From: Metellina segmentata
Lineage: Eukaryota > Arthropoda > Arachnida > Araneae > Tetragnathidae
Reading direction: 5' to 3'
NCBI GenBank assembly: GCA_947359465.1
Contig: OX375878.1
Span: 89,502,377 to 89,566,376 of the forward strand
Length of the DNA: 64,000 bases
Below are positions 31,112-41,938 of the stretch, one piece after another; the stretch's first letter is position 1, and each line of letters begins with the position of its first letter. Made by a program: the position numbers and the translations under genes. The notes under the pieces were generated by a model. The model ran no database searches, was not told the origin of the DNA, and worked only from the letters and a program-made list of their open reading frames with translations.

Positions 31112-32455
31112 CCAAATCTTCCGAGTTGTAGGGGCATTGGATGTTGACGTTATACATTAAATTGTGTTTTTTATTTCCCTAATCCAAATTTCTATCTTTG
31201 CGGTGGTTCAAAAAAGAGTGAAAATTTCAACGAATTTCAAATATAAGTAAAACATCACGTTATATCGATACCAAAAACATGGTTTAATCTAAAACCTACG
31301 TAATTTGTTTCAATAGTATTTACTAATCTTGTTGCAGATATTTCTTTACGCTAAACGAAAACAGAAAAATATCCTCCAAGGGAATATCGATGTGGCCTGC
31401 ATTTTCCCGTCAATTTTGAAGTGAAAAAGCGAGGCTCCGAATTCAATGTGCGTAATACACTAAATTAATCTGATGCACGGAATCCTTATCTTTTATCTGT
31501 TTTGACGTGAAAACATCGTTAAAACAGGCTCGGTATTGGGTGGTCTATCCATAAACTCATCTAAATTTCACAAACTTATTTAAATTTTGTTGGATTGGGC
31601 GTTTATATCCTCATTTAAATTGGTGGGTAGTGAGACTGTGCAGCGGTGAGGGAGGATGGGTAGCACATGCGTGTGAACATTGAAAATTGAACTCCGAATG
31701 GGGCTTGGGCAGTGTGGCTTTGAACTGAAAAGAGATAGGACGTTGAAATTAGTGTCGATTTGCAGAGAATAACATGATCCATAATAGTATTTAGTCAAAA
31801 TAATAAGCTGACAAGTTTGATGAGCTGATAAAAATTTTCATACTGTCGAAAATTCGCAAAATTCGTCTGAGCACAAGTATATAAAAAACGCATATCATTG
31901 GAAAGAAAAATTAAAAAGCAATGAGAAAAGTTGAAATTGACTAATGTCGAACGATGCAGATTCTATAGTAAATCGTCAATGCCGGCGCGAGTACTTCGAG
32001 TGTGCTGCCGCCTGAAACAATGTACAATCACTGGGAATGTGATGCATAAGAAACAATAAACGATGAAATGATATTATTGTCGGTTAGTTGTGAAGAGAGC
32101 TTGTAAAGAGATGGCAGTGGGCCAATGTCCTGTACAAATCGGCGTTTTAATTTGTAAATTTTAATTTTGTACTGCATTCGTCGTCTTCTTCAAGATAATC
32201 ATAAGTTAAACGAACTACTGGTGGTGTGGCTGTCTACAGAAGTATAAACAGCATCACAGTTTGAAGTCTTCCCACTTCTACAGTCAACAATAGGATAAAG
32301 ATAGATGATTATGTCGTTGATGTGATGATGTACGGTGAATCTCGTTTCATACTGGGTTCTATCTGCATACATCCAAATGTATCACGGACTTCGATTTAAA
32401 TGTTTCTTTTTTCAAACGCTGTGAAAAAATTTAGATTATATCAGGAAAGATAATA
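31112..32455. other. unassigned intergenic DNA
   Basis: Includes 31379-31490, a diverged copy of 22261-22365. Otherwise nothing recognised. Confidence 0.45.
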
Positions 32456-32469
32456 ATGGTAATTTTTAA

Positions 32470-32600
32470 CTAACGTCGTACTAGAGCAACTATTGACGAC
32501 GGTCCAGGATCAATCCCCTAAGGGAAATTTCCTAGGGCAACACCAAGTAATTTTAAACCACGATCAGATGACAAAGATTCTGACTAGAAAATTATGCCCA
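32470..32600 (-). repeat. SINE fragment
   Basis: AACGTCGTACTAGAGCAAC, TTGACGACGGTCCAGGATCA, and ACCACGATCAGATGACAAAG match the common SINE in reverse. It lacks the tRNA head. Confidence 0.8.
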
Positions 32601-32769
32601 ATATATGATTCCAGATTCCAATTTACGTGTTTCATTATTTTATGTGTCGTAAATAAAGTATTCAGGAGTTAGATTAAAAAAAAATATTTATTTTGTGCAC
32701 AATATCACTAAAATCGTGAGTTCACTTCATGATGGTATAGGTGTATTTTAACCAACCTCCCTCATAAGT

Positions 32770-33030
32770 TCAGGGCCGTGGTAGCCCAGTTGAAGGAGCA
32801 CACGAAGGCTGGTCCACGTTAAATCTGTCGTGACCTCAAATGTCCTCACGTAAGAATGCAATGGAAGTTTGGAGAGTGAGGTACTAGGTCAAGTGTGACC
32901 TTGTAATCTGACCGTGGTTCAAAATTAAGTGGTGTTATCGGATCTTTCCCTAGGGGTTGATCCCGGACAGTCGCCAATAGCCTGTTGTGTTGCTCCACTG
33001 TGACGCTAATTAACTTACTACCTACCTTCA
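32770..33030 (+). repeat. near-full-length SINE
   Basis: The head GCCGTGGTAGCCCAGTTGAA is A-box-like. Then come GGTCCACGTTAAATCTGTCG, GGAAGTTTGGAGAGTGAGG, TCTGACCGTGGTTCAAAATT, GATCCCGGACAGTCGCC and GTGACGCTAATTAA. It lies in inverted orientation to the fragment at 32470. Confidence 0.85.
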
Positions 33031-34130
33031 TAAGTCCTAGGTTTAATATATCTGGTTGTGGAATTTCGTTTCATAAAAAGAAATCAAACATACATTATAA
33101 ATCTTTTATGAAGTAAGACTATGTAAAAATAAAATAATACGTACATAAATTGTACATTGCAATTCTTTAGCTGTTAAATTTTAATAAAGGATATTTTAAC
33201 ATTTTAAGTTTTTAACAATTTAAGATTAAAACTGTTCTTAATAAATATAGTCAGAGGCCGAAGATCAACAACACTTTTATTATTACAGGACAAAACGAAA
33301 AACGACACAGAAAAATAAGACGGGAAAAGAATATAACTGTGGAAATGGAACTCACAATTTTAACTTAGCGACCCAATCATTGCCATTCAAAAGTTAAACT
33401 CAGACACATTATTTAACTAAACTAGTTGTGTGACTATTTTCAACAAAAAACCAATAAACGTATAGCAATCAATTGAATACAGATGTAATTCTGAACAGGT
33501 ACGTGAATTCCATTTGGAAAACGAAAATGCGAATTGGAAAAAGTGCCATAAGGATTCAATTTGAACCTACATGTCAGTTGGACTGAAGAAAATTTTAAAG
33601 GAAACTATACCGTTTCGGAAGATTATTGATTTTAGAAAATATCCGAACTACGAATTTAAAAAAAAAAAAAAAATTAATCCATGACAAAAGGTCGATGTTG
33701 CAAACTTTCCGAGTTTAAACTATTCTTATGAAACTTATCTGTAATGCGTTTGTTGAAAACAGATTTCTTACAAAAATTGCTCTCTAACGATCTACGTTTT
33801 CTGTAAAATGTTCTGCTAGAGGTTTTTTCAGTGTAGGAAACTAACCGAGGAAGTCGAGGATTTTACTTCCGGTTGCCCAGAACGGGACTTGGAGATAACA
33901 CGTATTTATCACAAAACACTAGCGCCACCAACATTTTGATTCCATGTGCCAGTGAATAGAATTTTTAAGATGTGCATTCGATTTAAATGAAATTTATCAG
34001 GATATCGTATCAAATTATCAATCATCCACTTGTTAATGATGAATTTGGAAGTATCGCATCACTAATGCAAAAGTGCTTCAAGTCAAAATATTGATAAGAA
34101 AACTCAGTACAAGGCAGTTTACCGTAGGTT
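33031..34130. other. AT-rich intergenic DNA
   Basis: No feature recognised, apart from an A run at 33660. Confidence 0.5.
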
Positions 34131-34139
34131 TGTCATTTC

Positions 34140-34165
34140 AACCCGACCAAGGCCGGGTGATATGC
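34140..34165 (+). other. possible relic Helitron 3' hairpin
   Basis: ACCCGACCAAGGCCGGGT forms a stem, then GTGATATGCTATT. The expected CTAG is CTAT, and no 5' end could be assigned. Confidence 0.3.
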
Positions 34166-34314
34166 TATTGGTATTAAATATTTATCAAAAATGCAATGAA
34201 AAGTCCATGCTAAATTGTAATGTGAATAATTATCTGTTTTACCTTCAAATGTAGTTAATCGATTTTTGACGTTTTAGGTAATTTACCAATATAGTGTGTT
34301 TTAATTAATAATTT

Positions 34315-34468
34315 AATCTGTGTAATAATTTAATAATAATGTAATTTTATAATAATAATATAATTTTGAATAATAATGTAATTTTATAATAATAATATAA
34401 TTTTGCAATAACAATGTAATTTTATAATAATAATATAATTTTGTAATAATAATGTAATTTTATAATAA
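34315..34468. repeat. AT-rich tandem repeat, about 38 bp unit
   Basis: TAATAATAATGTAATTTTA and TAATAATAATATAATTTTG halves alternate about four times directly before the Helitron. Confidence 0.85.
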
Positions 34469-34588
34469 CATCATCTATATAAATAAGAATGGAGTGTTTG
34501 TTTGTACATTCAATATTTTCGACCCATTTCAAGTTTTCTATCCGTTTTGGACCCTTCTGATGCCGAATCCGCCTTTTTTTCATTTGGT

Positions 34589-34638
34589 GTCTGTCTGTCT
34601 GTCTGTCCGTCTGTCTGTCCGTCTGTCTGTCTGTCTGT
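34589..34638. repeat. (CTGT)n microsatellite
   Basis: Tetranucleotide CTGT with CCGT variants, inside the Helitron. Confidence 0.95.
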
Positions 34639-35502
34639 ATGTTGTACCCTATACACGTCCACGCGGTTTAAGATATTTTCATGAAAATTTGCATACAGTG
34701 AGTACTTATCTTCATTTAGTGAGTGGTATTGGTTGCGAAAGTCTGTCTGTCCGTCTTTATGTTCTATGCTCGATTTTGTGTTTATGTGTTTGTGTAGACA
34801 TCACATGAATTGTATTCCAGATATTTGATTGCATTGTATTTTATTTTATACATTATCTATTAGTTTAGTGAACGCAATATTAAACATTTCTTTATTGTTA
34901 TATTTAGTTGAGTTTCATGCTAAAACACCTGAGTAAGTATACTTAAATCAACCATAATTTGGTAGTTTTGGAAAAATTGGAATGTCTATTGAATATTACG
35001 ATTACTTCGATTGCTTTACCAGTACTGCTGAAAAAGTAATTATTCTTCAAAATTTTTTTTTTTTTTATGGAATTTCATCTCTGATACTTCATTTATTTCG
35101 AGTCTTATTTTTATTCTTTGCGCAATGAAAACGATTTCCGAATATTTGGGACAGACGATATTTTTCAATGAAATGAGAATGAACAAGATCGCGCGAGCAG
35201 TGATATTTTTTCTGGTTCTTTCGCTCTGAATTAATTTCACATTTCTAAATTTTGTACACTTTTAGTTGTAAGTTGTGGCAACTGTGCGAGATCAAGAGAT
35301 AAAATTGAATCACAAATTAATATCTTTAGAACAATTTTTTGCGACATCTTTTATTTTGTTTTATTTCGCTGTTTCCAGTTTTAAATATTTATTATTTTAA
35401 TAAATGTGTTTTCCTTCTCATCACACGCAACAGCACCACAAAGTATTAGACTTAAAAATGTTAGGTAAGTCAGTATAAATTTTCAGTAAATTTTAAGTGT
35501 AG

Positions 35503-35695
35503 TTATGCCATTATTGAAAGAATAATGCCGTTATTTAAAAAATAATGCCGTTATTGAAAGAATAATGCCGTTATTTAAAGAATAATGCCGTTATTTATAG
35601 AATAATGCCGTTATTTAAAGAATAATGCCGTTATTTTAAAGAATAATGTCGTTATTTAAAGAATAATGCCGTTATTGAAAGAATAATAATGTTTA
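35503..35695. repeat. 20-bp minisatellite (about 9 units)
   Basis: The unit AATAATGCCGTTATTTAAAG repeats with single-base variants and one 21-bp unit. Confidence 0.95.
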
Positions 35696-36441
35696 TTAAT
35701 CCAAACTGGAACTTTTTCCAAATTAAAAAATTTGTTGTAATAATGACAGGAGAAGATTGCAAAATTTCACAATGTCGCATACCGGAGGCAAGAATGCCAC
35801 AAGTAAAAACATATTGTTTTGTTGACTATGAGCGCGAGAGCACTCGCCGTAAATCGTAATTTTAATTAATTGAGTTGAACATGAAAAGAACTTAATAAAG
35901 GGAATTCCAAATCTTCCTATAAATCGTCTTTTATAGCAGTAACCTTAGTATCACCTTTCGTCATTTTGTAGCTTTGTCATACAGCAATTGTAAGATGTAT
36001 GTGAAATGTATTACATGAATGGATATGCATGTGTAGGATTTGTGTCCAAAGTAAGTTGTAGAAAATATAAAGATGGCGAAAGATGTTAAAATAAATTTTT
36101 ATTCTACAAAAAACGTAAGTCATTGTATAATTTGATCATCTCTTCAATCTAGAGTAAACCAATTCAAACCGAGTAAGGTCGGGTATTTTGCTAGTTTAAT
36201 AATAATTTTACCTAATTGACCAATCAACAACTCTGAGTTCATTCTTTTGAATTTTATTGGCGAAGTGTTGAAACAATATTCAAACATTAAGCCAACTGAC
36301 TCACGTTCTGAATGAGTACTAGAAACACGTATTGCAGCAGAAACATTACCGTCAACTACACTACCCTACAATAATGGACCGGACGCCAGCGGATTTGCAT
36401 AAAATCCGACTAATTGTTTGAGGTGCTTTTAGTGGCACGGC

Positions 36442-36870
36442 GTGGGACATTTGCATGTTGTTCCTGGTCAATTGAACGCGGATGCCAACGCCAACATGAT
36501 CATTTTGGACTATCAGGTTCTTCCTACGCTCTGGCAATTTTATGGAATGGACGAATGTTACTTCCAGGACGACAACGTGCCATGTCATCGTGCAGCCTCT
36601 GTCGAGCAGTGGTATCAAGATATGGATGTAAGACGTCTTCCATGGCCTGCTCAGAGTCCCGACCTAAACCCCATAGAACATTTGTGGGAGGAGTTAAAGC
36701 GACGCTTACAGACCAGGGTACCACATCCGAAATCTACAGCTGAGCTGGCGACATTCTTGCAGCAGGAATGGACACAAATATCCATAGCTGTGTATCAAAA
36801 CCTTGTTGAAAGTATGCCCAGAAGAGTTGCTAGTGTAATTGCAGCACGTAGGGGTCCATCCCTCTATTAA
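36442..36870 (+). pseudogene. Tc1-like transposase C-terminal half (first copy)
   Basis: 142 open codons. ECYFQDDNVPCHRA carries the second catalytic Asp, and WPAQSPDLNPIEHLWEELKR carries the third acidic residue (Glu). The protein continues to a plausible C-terminus (MPRRVASVIAARRG). The N-terminal HTH domain and the first Asp are lost by deletion next to the left TIR, so it cannot transpose. Confidence 0.88.
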
Positions 36871-36926
36871 AGCATGTATTATTTTCTTTATACCATCACA
36901 TATTGCTGTCCGGTCCAGCAGGAACT

Positions 36927-37260
36927 TTTTGGACTATCAGGTTCTTCCAACACTCTGGCAATTTTATGGAATGGACGAATGTTACTTCCAAGACGACAAA
37001 GCTCCATGTCATGTTGTAGCCTCTGTAAGGCAGAGGTATCAAGATATGGACGTAAAACGTCTTCCCTGACCTGCTCGAGTCCCGACCTAAACCGTATAGA
37101 ACATTTGAGGGACGCGTTAGAGCGATGCTTACGTACCAGGAACCACGTGCAAAATCTACAGCTGAGCTGGCGACATTCTTGCAGAAAGAAATGGACACAA
37201 ATACCCATAGCCGTGTATCAAACCTTGCTGAAAGTATGCCCAGAAGGGTCGCTAATGTAA
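36927..37260 (+). pseudogene. Tc1-like transposase C-terminal half (second copy)
   Basis: Direct repeat of the first copy with substitutions, stops and frameshifts. MDECYFQDDKAPCH is followed by a stop near 37069, and SPDLNRIEHL appears in another frame. Confidence 0.85.
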
Positions 37261-37382
37261 TTGCAGCACGTGGGGGAGCATTCCCCTATTAAAGCATATA
37301 TCCTTTCCCTTATACCATCACATCTTGCTGTCCTGTCCATTATTGTTGTGTAGTGTATATTGAGCTAGAAAGATGAGGAAAT

Positions 37383-37672
37383 TTGAATTAACTTTGCACT
37401 GGATCATCACAATGGGCTGTTGACGACTGTCTGGGATCAATACTAAATCTGTGTGCAACACTTCGCAATTTTGAACCACGGTCGGATGACGGGGACTACA
37501 CCTGAGATTGCACTCTCTAAGCTTCTACACCGTGACATCTACAGGACATTTGCGATCACGATTGATTTAAAGTGCACCAGCCCCCTTTCTACACGACAGT
37601 CTTTGATTGGATTCGAACTCACAACCCTCCGGTTACTAATCTGTTACTCCCACATCCCAGCTATATCGGCCT
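37383..37672 (-). repeat. full-length SINE
   Basis: Reverse of the common SINE, from AACTTTGCACTGG to the tRNA-like head. B-box complement GGATTCGAACTCACAACCC at 37612-37630. Confidence 0.85.
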
Positions 37673-37859
37673 TGAGTTAATGGTCAAATAATGATTAAGA
37701 TGCAGTTGATTACGCTGGCAACAAATGACTTTTAAGAGTGATGACAGTATGTATACTTTTTATTTCATTTTAAATTTATAAAACTCAAAGGACATTTGAT
37801 GCCCAGCAAATTTAACGTGCATCAGCCTTATGTACTCGACGGTAGGTAGCAAGATATTT

Positions 37860-38161
37860 AATTAATACCATATTGGGTCAACACAACGGGCCATTGACGA
37901 CGGTCGGGGATCAAACCCGATGGAAAAGATTCGAGGACAACGCCGCGTAAGTTTGTACCACGCTCAGCAGACGAGGTCACACCTGAGCTGGAACCCCACT
38001 CTCCAATTTTACACACTACGCCAACGTGAGGACATTCGAAGCTACGATAGATTTAACGTGCATAGACCCTCTTGTACACGACGGTCTTTGATTGGATTCG
38101 AACTCCCAACCCTTCGGATGCAAATCCTTTTACTTCCAACCCCGCTACAACGGCCCCACGT
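37860..38161 (-). repeat. full-length SINE
   Basis: Same family and orientation as the copy 190 bp to the left. TTGACGACGGTCGGGGATCA, ATTTAACGTGCATAGACCC and GGATTCGAACTCCCAACCC are clear landmarks. The long open frame across it is an artefact. Confidence 0.87.
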
Positions 38162-38240
38162 AATACGACGGTCTTTGGTTGGAACGAGTTTCATACTTGC
38201 AAGTATCCGGTTGTTAATCTGTTATTCTACTATTAGGTCT
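38162..38240 (-). repeat. SINE head fragment
   Basis: ACGACGGTCTTTGGTTGGAA and CCGGTTGTTAATCTGTTATT match the head portion only. It abuts the preceding SINE. Confidence 0.65.
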
Positions 38241-40443
38241 ACCTCATCCCCATTTAGCATGACAAAAAATGTAAAAATCTTAAATGGGCCAAAGTTCTTA
38301 CGATTAAAAAAAAAGCATATCCCAATATCGCACTCAGATTATTTTATACAAATCGATGGTATTTTCTCCAAGACAAAAAAAAATTCCAAGCCTTAGAGTG
38401 AAATGTATCTTTATCGAACACCCACAATCCAATTACAGTGAAAAAATAAATCCCTTTCCCTTCACTATGATTTTAATAATATTTAATTTTTTCCTCTCTA
38501 TTCCCTCCACTTCTTCCAACTTCCCAAAACAGCCTCCCCCCCCCGAAAAAAAAGCCCTCCGAGGTACTAATCCGATTTAAATCTGTTGTTAAATACGGAT
38601 TTCTATAACAAAACAAAGTTCCAACTCGTTTAATTTGTCCGGGTAAAAAGCCTCGCTGCATTTCCTCCTGGGCAAACTCATTTAGTCTCATTATCAATGA
38701 AGTCGCTATCACCGCAAGGCACCACGGGAATTAAGACGAAACTAAACATCCACTTCCCTGAATACCGACCGAAGGTTGAAGGGAAAAAAGTATATAACCG
38801 CGAAAATTTCTCACAAAAGAATCCAAAGTAAAATAGTTCCTCAGAAGTTTATGCCTCCACCCCGCCCCAACAACAGATCGCCGACTTTTAAGCTCGGTAC
38901 TTAATTATCCTATTTAATCTGTGCGTTAACTCCAAAGGACATTGTTCCATTGTTCACTCTCGGTATATAATTGGCTGCTACTACAGAAGGACTGGCTTTT
39001 GCTTGCTCTTTGTCTTTACCACTGGGGAACAGGCAGACTTTTGCCTTTTGAGGTTTCGGGGGCTGCGCAGTGCGGGATATATCATTAATTCCTTTTGCCA
39101 GTCTTGACTGCATTGTTTCCCCTCTGCTGATTCTTTTGATTGCAAAATCGAATAGAAATTTGAATGGTATTAATCGATGGGGGAATATTTTGAATGGAGT
39201 TGTTGAAATGAAAGTTCTTTTCGGTCGCAGTGTTTCCGGTGCAGTCAACAAATTTGATACCACCAACTTTAATTGTTGGAGGGAAACTTGAAATTTCTAT
39301 TGAAAAGATGAACATGACATCGGTTTGCGAGAGGCATTTTCTGTCGGACTGAATATAAGTGGCGGTAGTGTTTAGAATGTTTCATGTACTGATCTGAATC
39401 TGGAGTTGCTCGTGTCTTGTTTTTTTTTTCAATTTCAGCATTTCGCATGTTTAGATTTCAGAATTTTCGACTTCTCAAATAGCAATTCAAAATAATAAAT
39501 TCTGAATTGATCCATGATATTCAACTGGTCTACACCAAAATAAATCCCAAACGTTTCTAAAACTTCCGATTTTAAGGTAACCACGATATATATCATGCCA
39601 TAGCTTTTGGACAGCAGAAGTAAACACTTCGCAGACAGTCTGGTTTGTTTGCTTGTACTTAAAATACTTCTTAGAGGTGATTTTGATTTGTTACATGTTC
39701 TGCAATAGTCTCTTTTTCATTATAATATCAGATTTCTTTTTAGAGAATATATACGTGTAACTGATGTCTTAGAATGTTTGAAACGCAATGTTTTAACTTG
39801 TACTTATTTCTTAACTTACTCGGATACCAAAAAGGAGTTTAGTATGTCTTATCGGATAAACTTACCAGATATCTAGATAACGAAAGCATTGCAATTACTT
39901 CTAGCAAATAATAGAGACAACGCTTCGTATTTACAGTCTCTTATTACTGTAGATCTAAAATTTGAATTTACTGCTCAGTCATAACTGTCGTCTTTACTCT
40001 CTCACTTAAATTCTTAAGCCCCAAAACGCATGACATTACGTATCAGGAATTACCAAATTACTTTGAAATGGGAAGTTCGGGAGTAAAGCCGCTTTATAAT
40101 TTTATGCAGAAATTTCCACGAACTAAAAGCAGCTTATACTAATGCGATTGCACGTTGCTGTTGGAGAAAGTGCTATGGTACATATCTCGTTTCTATCTAG
40201 ATTATATAATATATTATTTGAAGAAAGTTTCTGCTACTGTTATTCAAGCAATCCATTCAGATTTTGACTGTTTATAATTTTTATACAGAACGATTTTTTA
40301 CCAAACTTTATACATTTTAATCTGTATGTTTTCATGTTGCATCATATTACTTTTTATAAGGAATGTCTACAACATTTACGAAAGTTTAAATAGATTACAG
40401 ATTTTAAGGTTTAAGATTGGAATAAGATCAGAAATACCTGAAG
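38241..40443. other. unassigned intergenic DNA
   Basis: 38560-39290 is less AT-rich than its surroundings and holds open frames on both strands up to 118 codons, but no domain or splice structure supports a gene. The rest is plain AT-rich DNA. Confidence 0.4.
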
Positions 40444-40445
40444 TA

Positions 40446-41936
40446 CACTCATGTCCATAAATTAAGGATAGTTCAGAATCACACAGAAATCGAACTCTAA
40501 AGTAAACATTTCACCTGTAGAATTATCGCACACATCTACAAGAATAATATACGAATTACAGGAAGCCATCAGATAATGCCGATAGTACGTCACAATGACG
40601 AGGAATGGTAGCAAAGAAGTAAAATTGTTCACAAGCTTTCTATAAGCCGCTCAGTGCCACAAGCGAATAGTTATGGCACAGAGGACGAATGTCAATGATT
40701 TTTTACTTGGTAGAATTATCGGCCGCCTGGAATTTGGGCGTACTCAGACGGAAGTTTCAGTGGGTGAAACTTGGAATCGCCCAAGGTGTCATCTCTAGGC
40801 TTTGGCAACGATTCTAAAGTAATGGAAATGTCAGTAGACGTTACAGTACAGGTGTCCCCCGAGTTACAACGCCGAATGACAACCGGTATTTGGCAGTAAC
40901 TGAAAAAAGAAGCAGCCGGAGCACAGCATCAAACCTTTGTCGTCAGTTATCTTCAGCCACGGGTAAGACAGTTTCAAGGCAAAATCGTTAACAGACGTTT
41001 GGGACATGTTTGTCTATATGCTAGTAGGCCTGTCAGATGTGTTCCGATCACGGCAACTCACTGTCACCAGCGGTTAGCCTGGAGTAAAGAACAAGCAATG
41101 TGTACATCGTCACAGTGAGCTTGTGTGATGTTTTCCGACGAGTCCAGGTTTAGCTTGCAGTCTGATTCACGGCGGACGTTCATATGGAGAACGCCAGGTA
41201 CCCGCTACCACGAAGACAACATCATTGAAATACTTCGTTATATTGGTGCAGGATTGCTAGTTTGGGGCGGAATTATACTGGACTCCAGAACAGATCTACA
41301 TGTTCAAATCGAAACCACGAGAGGCCAAATTTATGGGGACATCATTCTGGAAAAACATGTACGTTTGTTTAGGGCTGCCATGGGCGCAGAATTTATTTGT
41401 GTTTATGGATGAAACGCCCGTCCTCACCGTGCAATTATTGTAAACGAATGCCTTGAATCTGAGGATATCACCCGTATGGAATGGCCAGCATTCTCACCTG
41501 ACTTGAATCCGATAGAGCATGTGTGGGACATGCTTGGTCGACGAGTTGCAGCCCGTCAACCACTTTCTGCATGTGTACCGGAACTTCGGAAAGCATTGCT
41601 TGATGAGTGGAGTGATCTTCCCTAAGATCAGCTCGATAATTTGATCCTCAGAATGTCCAGGCGTTGTAGGGACTATATTTCATCGTCTGAGAGACATACA
41701 ATGTATTGACCATCATACCAACCATGTCATGTTAAGTTTTTGTAAGGTCGATATTTTTTGTAACTACTCCAGTGAGCAAAAATCGCAGTTTTTATGAATT
41801 GTATCATACATACACCATTTTTTTTCTTCTTTATCTTTTGTTTAATAAATGGGCTTTATGAATAAGTCACGCTTGTTTTGTTTCTGAACCTTTATTTGCC
41901 GGAGCTGGCTATATCCTTAATTTATGGACATGAGTA
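40446..41936 (+). mobile_element. full-length, decayed Tc1 transposon (copy 2)
   Basis: TIRs CACTCATGTCCATAAATTAA (left) and its complement TTAATTTATGGACATGAGTA (right), flanked by TA (40444-40445 and 41937-41938). Same family as copy 1 at 6416-7511. Size (1491 bp) is normal for Tc1. Tcb1-like families of this kind are abundant in spiders. Confidence 0.92.
40690..41700 (+). pseudogene. Tc1 transposase pseudogene
   Basis: Readings in several frames follow Tc1 transposase from the HTH region (LGRIIGRLEFGRTQTEVSV) through MMFSDESRFSLQSDSRRTF (first catalytic Asp, 41125 onward) and VWGGIILDSRTDLHVQIET. SPDLNPIEH can be read out of frame near 41500. The second Asp motif is damaged by an indel at 41410. 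Several stops and frameshifts; not functional. Confidence 0.88.
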
Positions 41937-41938
41937 TA

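Larger units (their letters stand above)
34474..36194 (+). mobile_element. non-autonomous Helitron, 1.72 kb
   Basis: It starts TCTATATAAATAAGAATGG after host A. It ends with ACCGAGTAAGGTCGGGT (stem-like), TTTTG, CTAG and host T. It contains a CTGT/CCGT microsatellite (34589-34638) and a 20-bp minisatellite (35503-35695). No Rep/helicase recognised, so it depends on an autonomous partner. Confidence 0.8.
36359..37355 (+). mobile_element. Tc1-like element with internal duplication, 997 bp
   Basis: TIRs CACTACCCTACAATAATGGA (left) and CACTACACAACAATAATGGA (right, reversed), flanked by TA (36357-36358 and 37356-37357). Inside, the 3' half of the transposase occurs twice in direct orientation (36505-36890 and 36927-37300). 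A TIR-like GCTGTCCGGTCCAGC piece lies at the join. A family different from the Tc1 copies at 6.4 and 40.4 kb. Confidence 0.85.

Noticed and set aside
34140..34165. Helitron-like hairpin as a full element end
   Set aside because: It lacks CTAG and no 5' end is visible; listed only as a possible relic.
37920..38396. 158-codon plus-strand frame
   Set aside because: Most of it is the reverse complement of a SINE, with no protein-like motif.
38910..39266. 118-codon minus-strand frame in a less AT-rich stretch
   Set aside because: Composition is plausible, but I see no domain, and a competing frame on the other strand is also open. Kept only as a remark.
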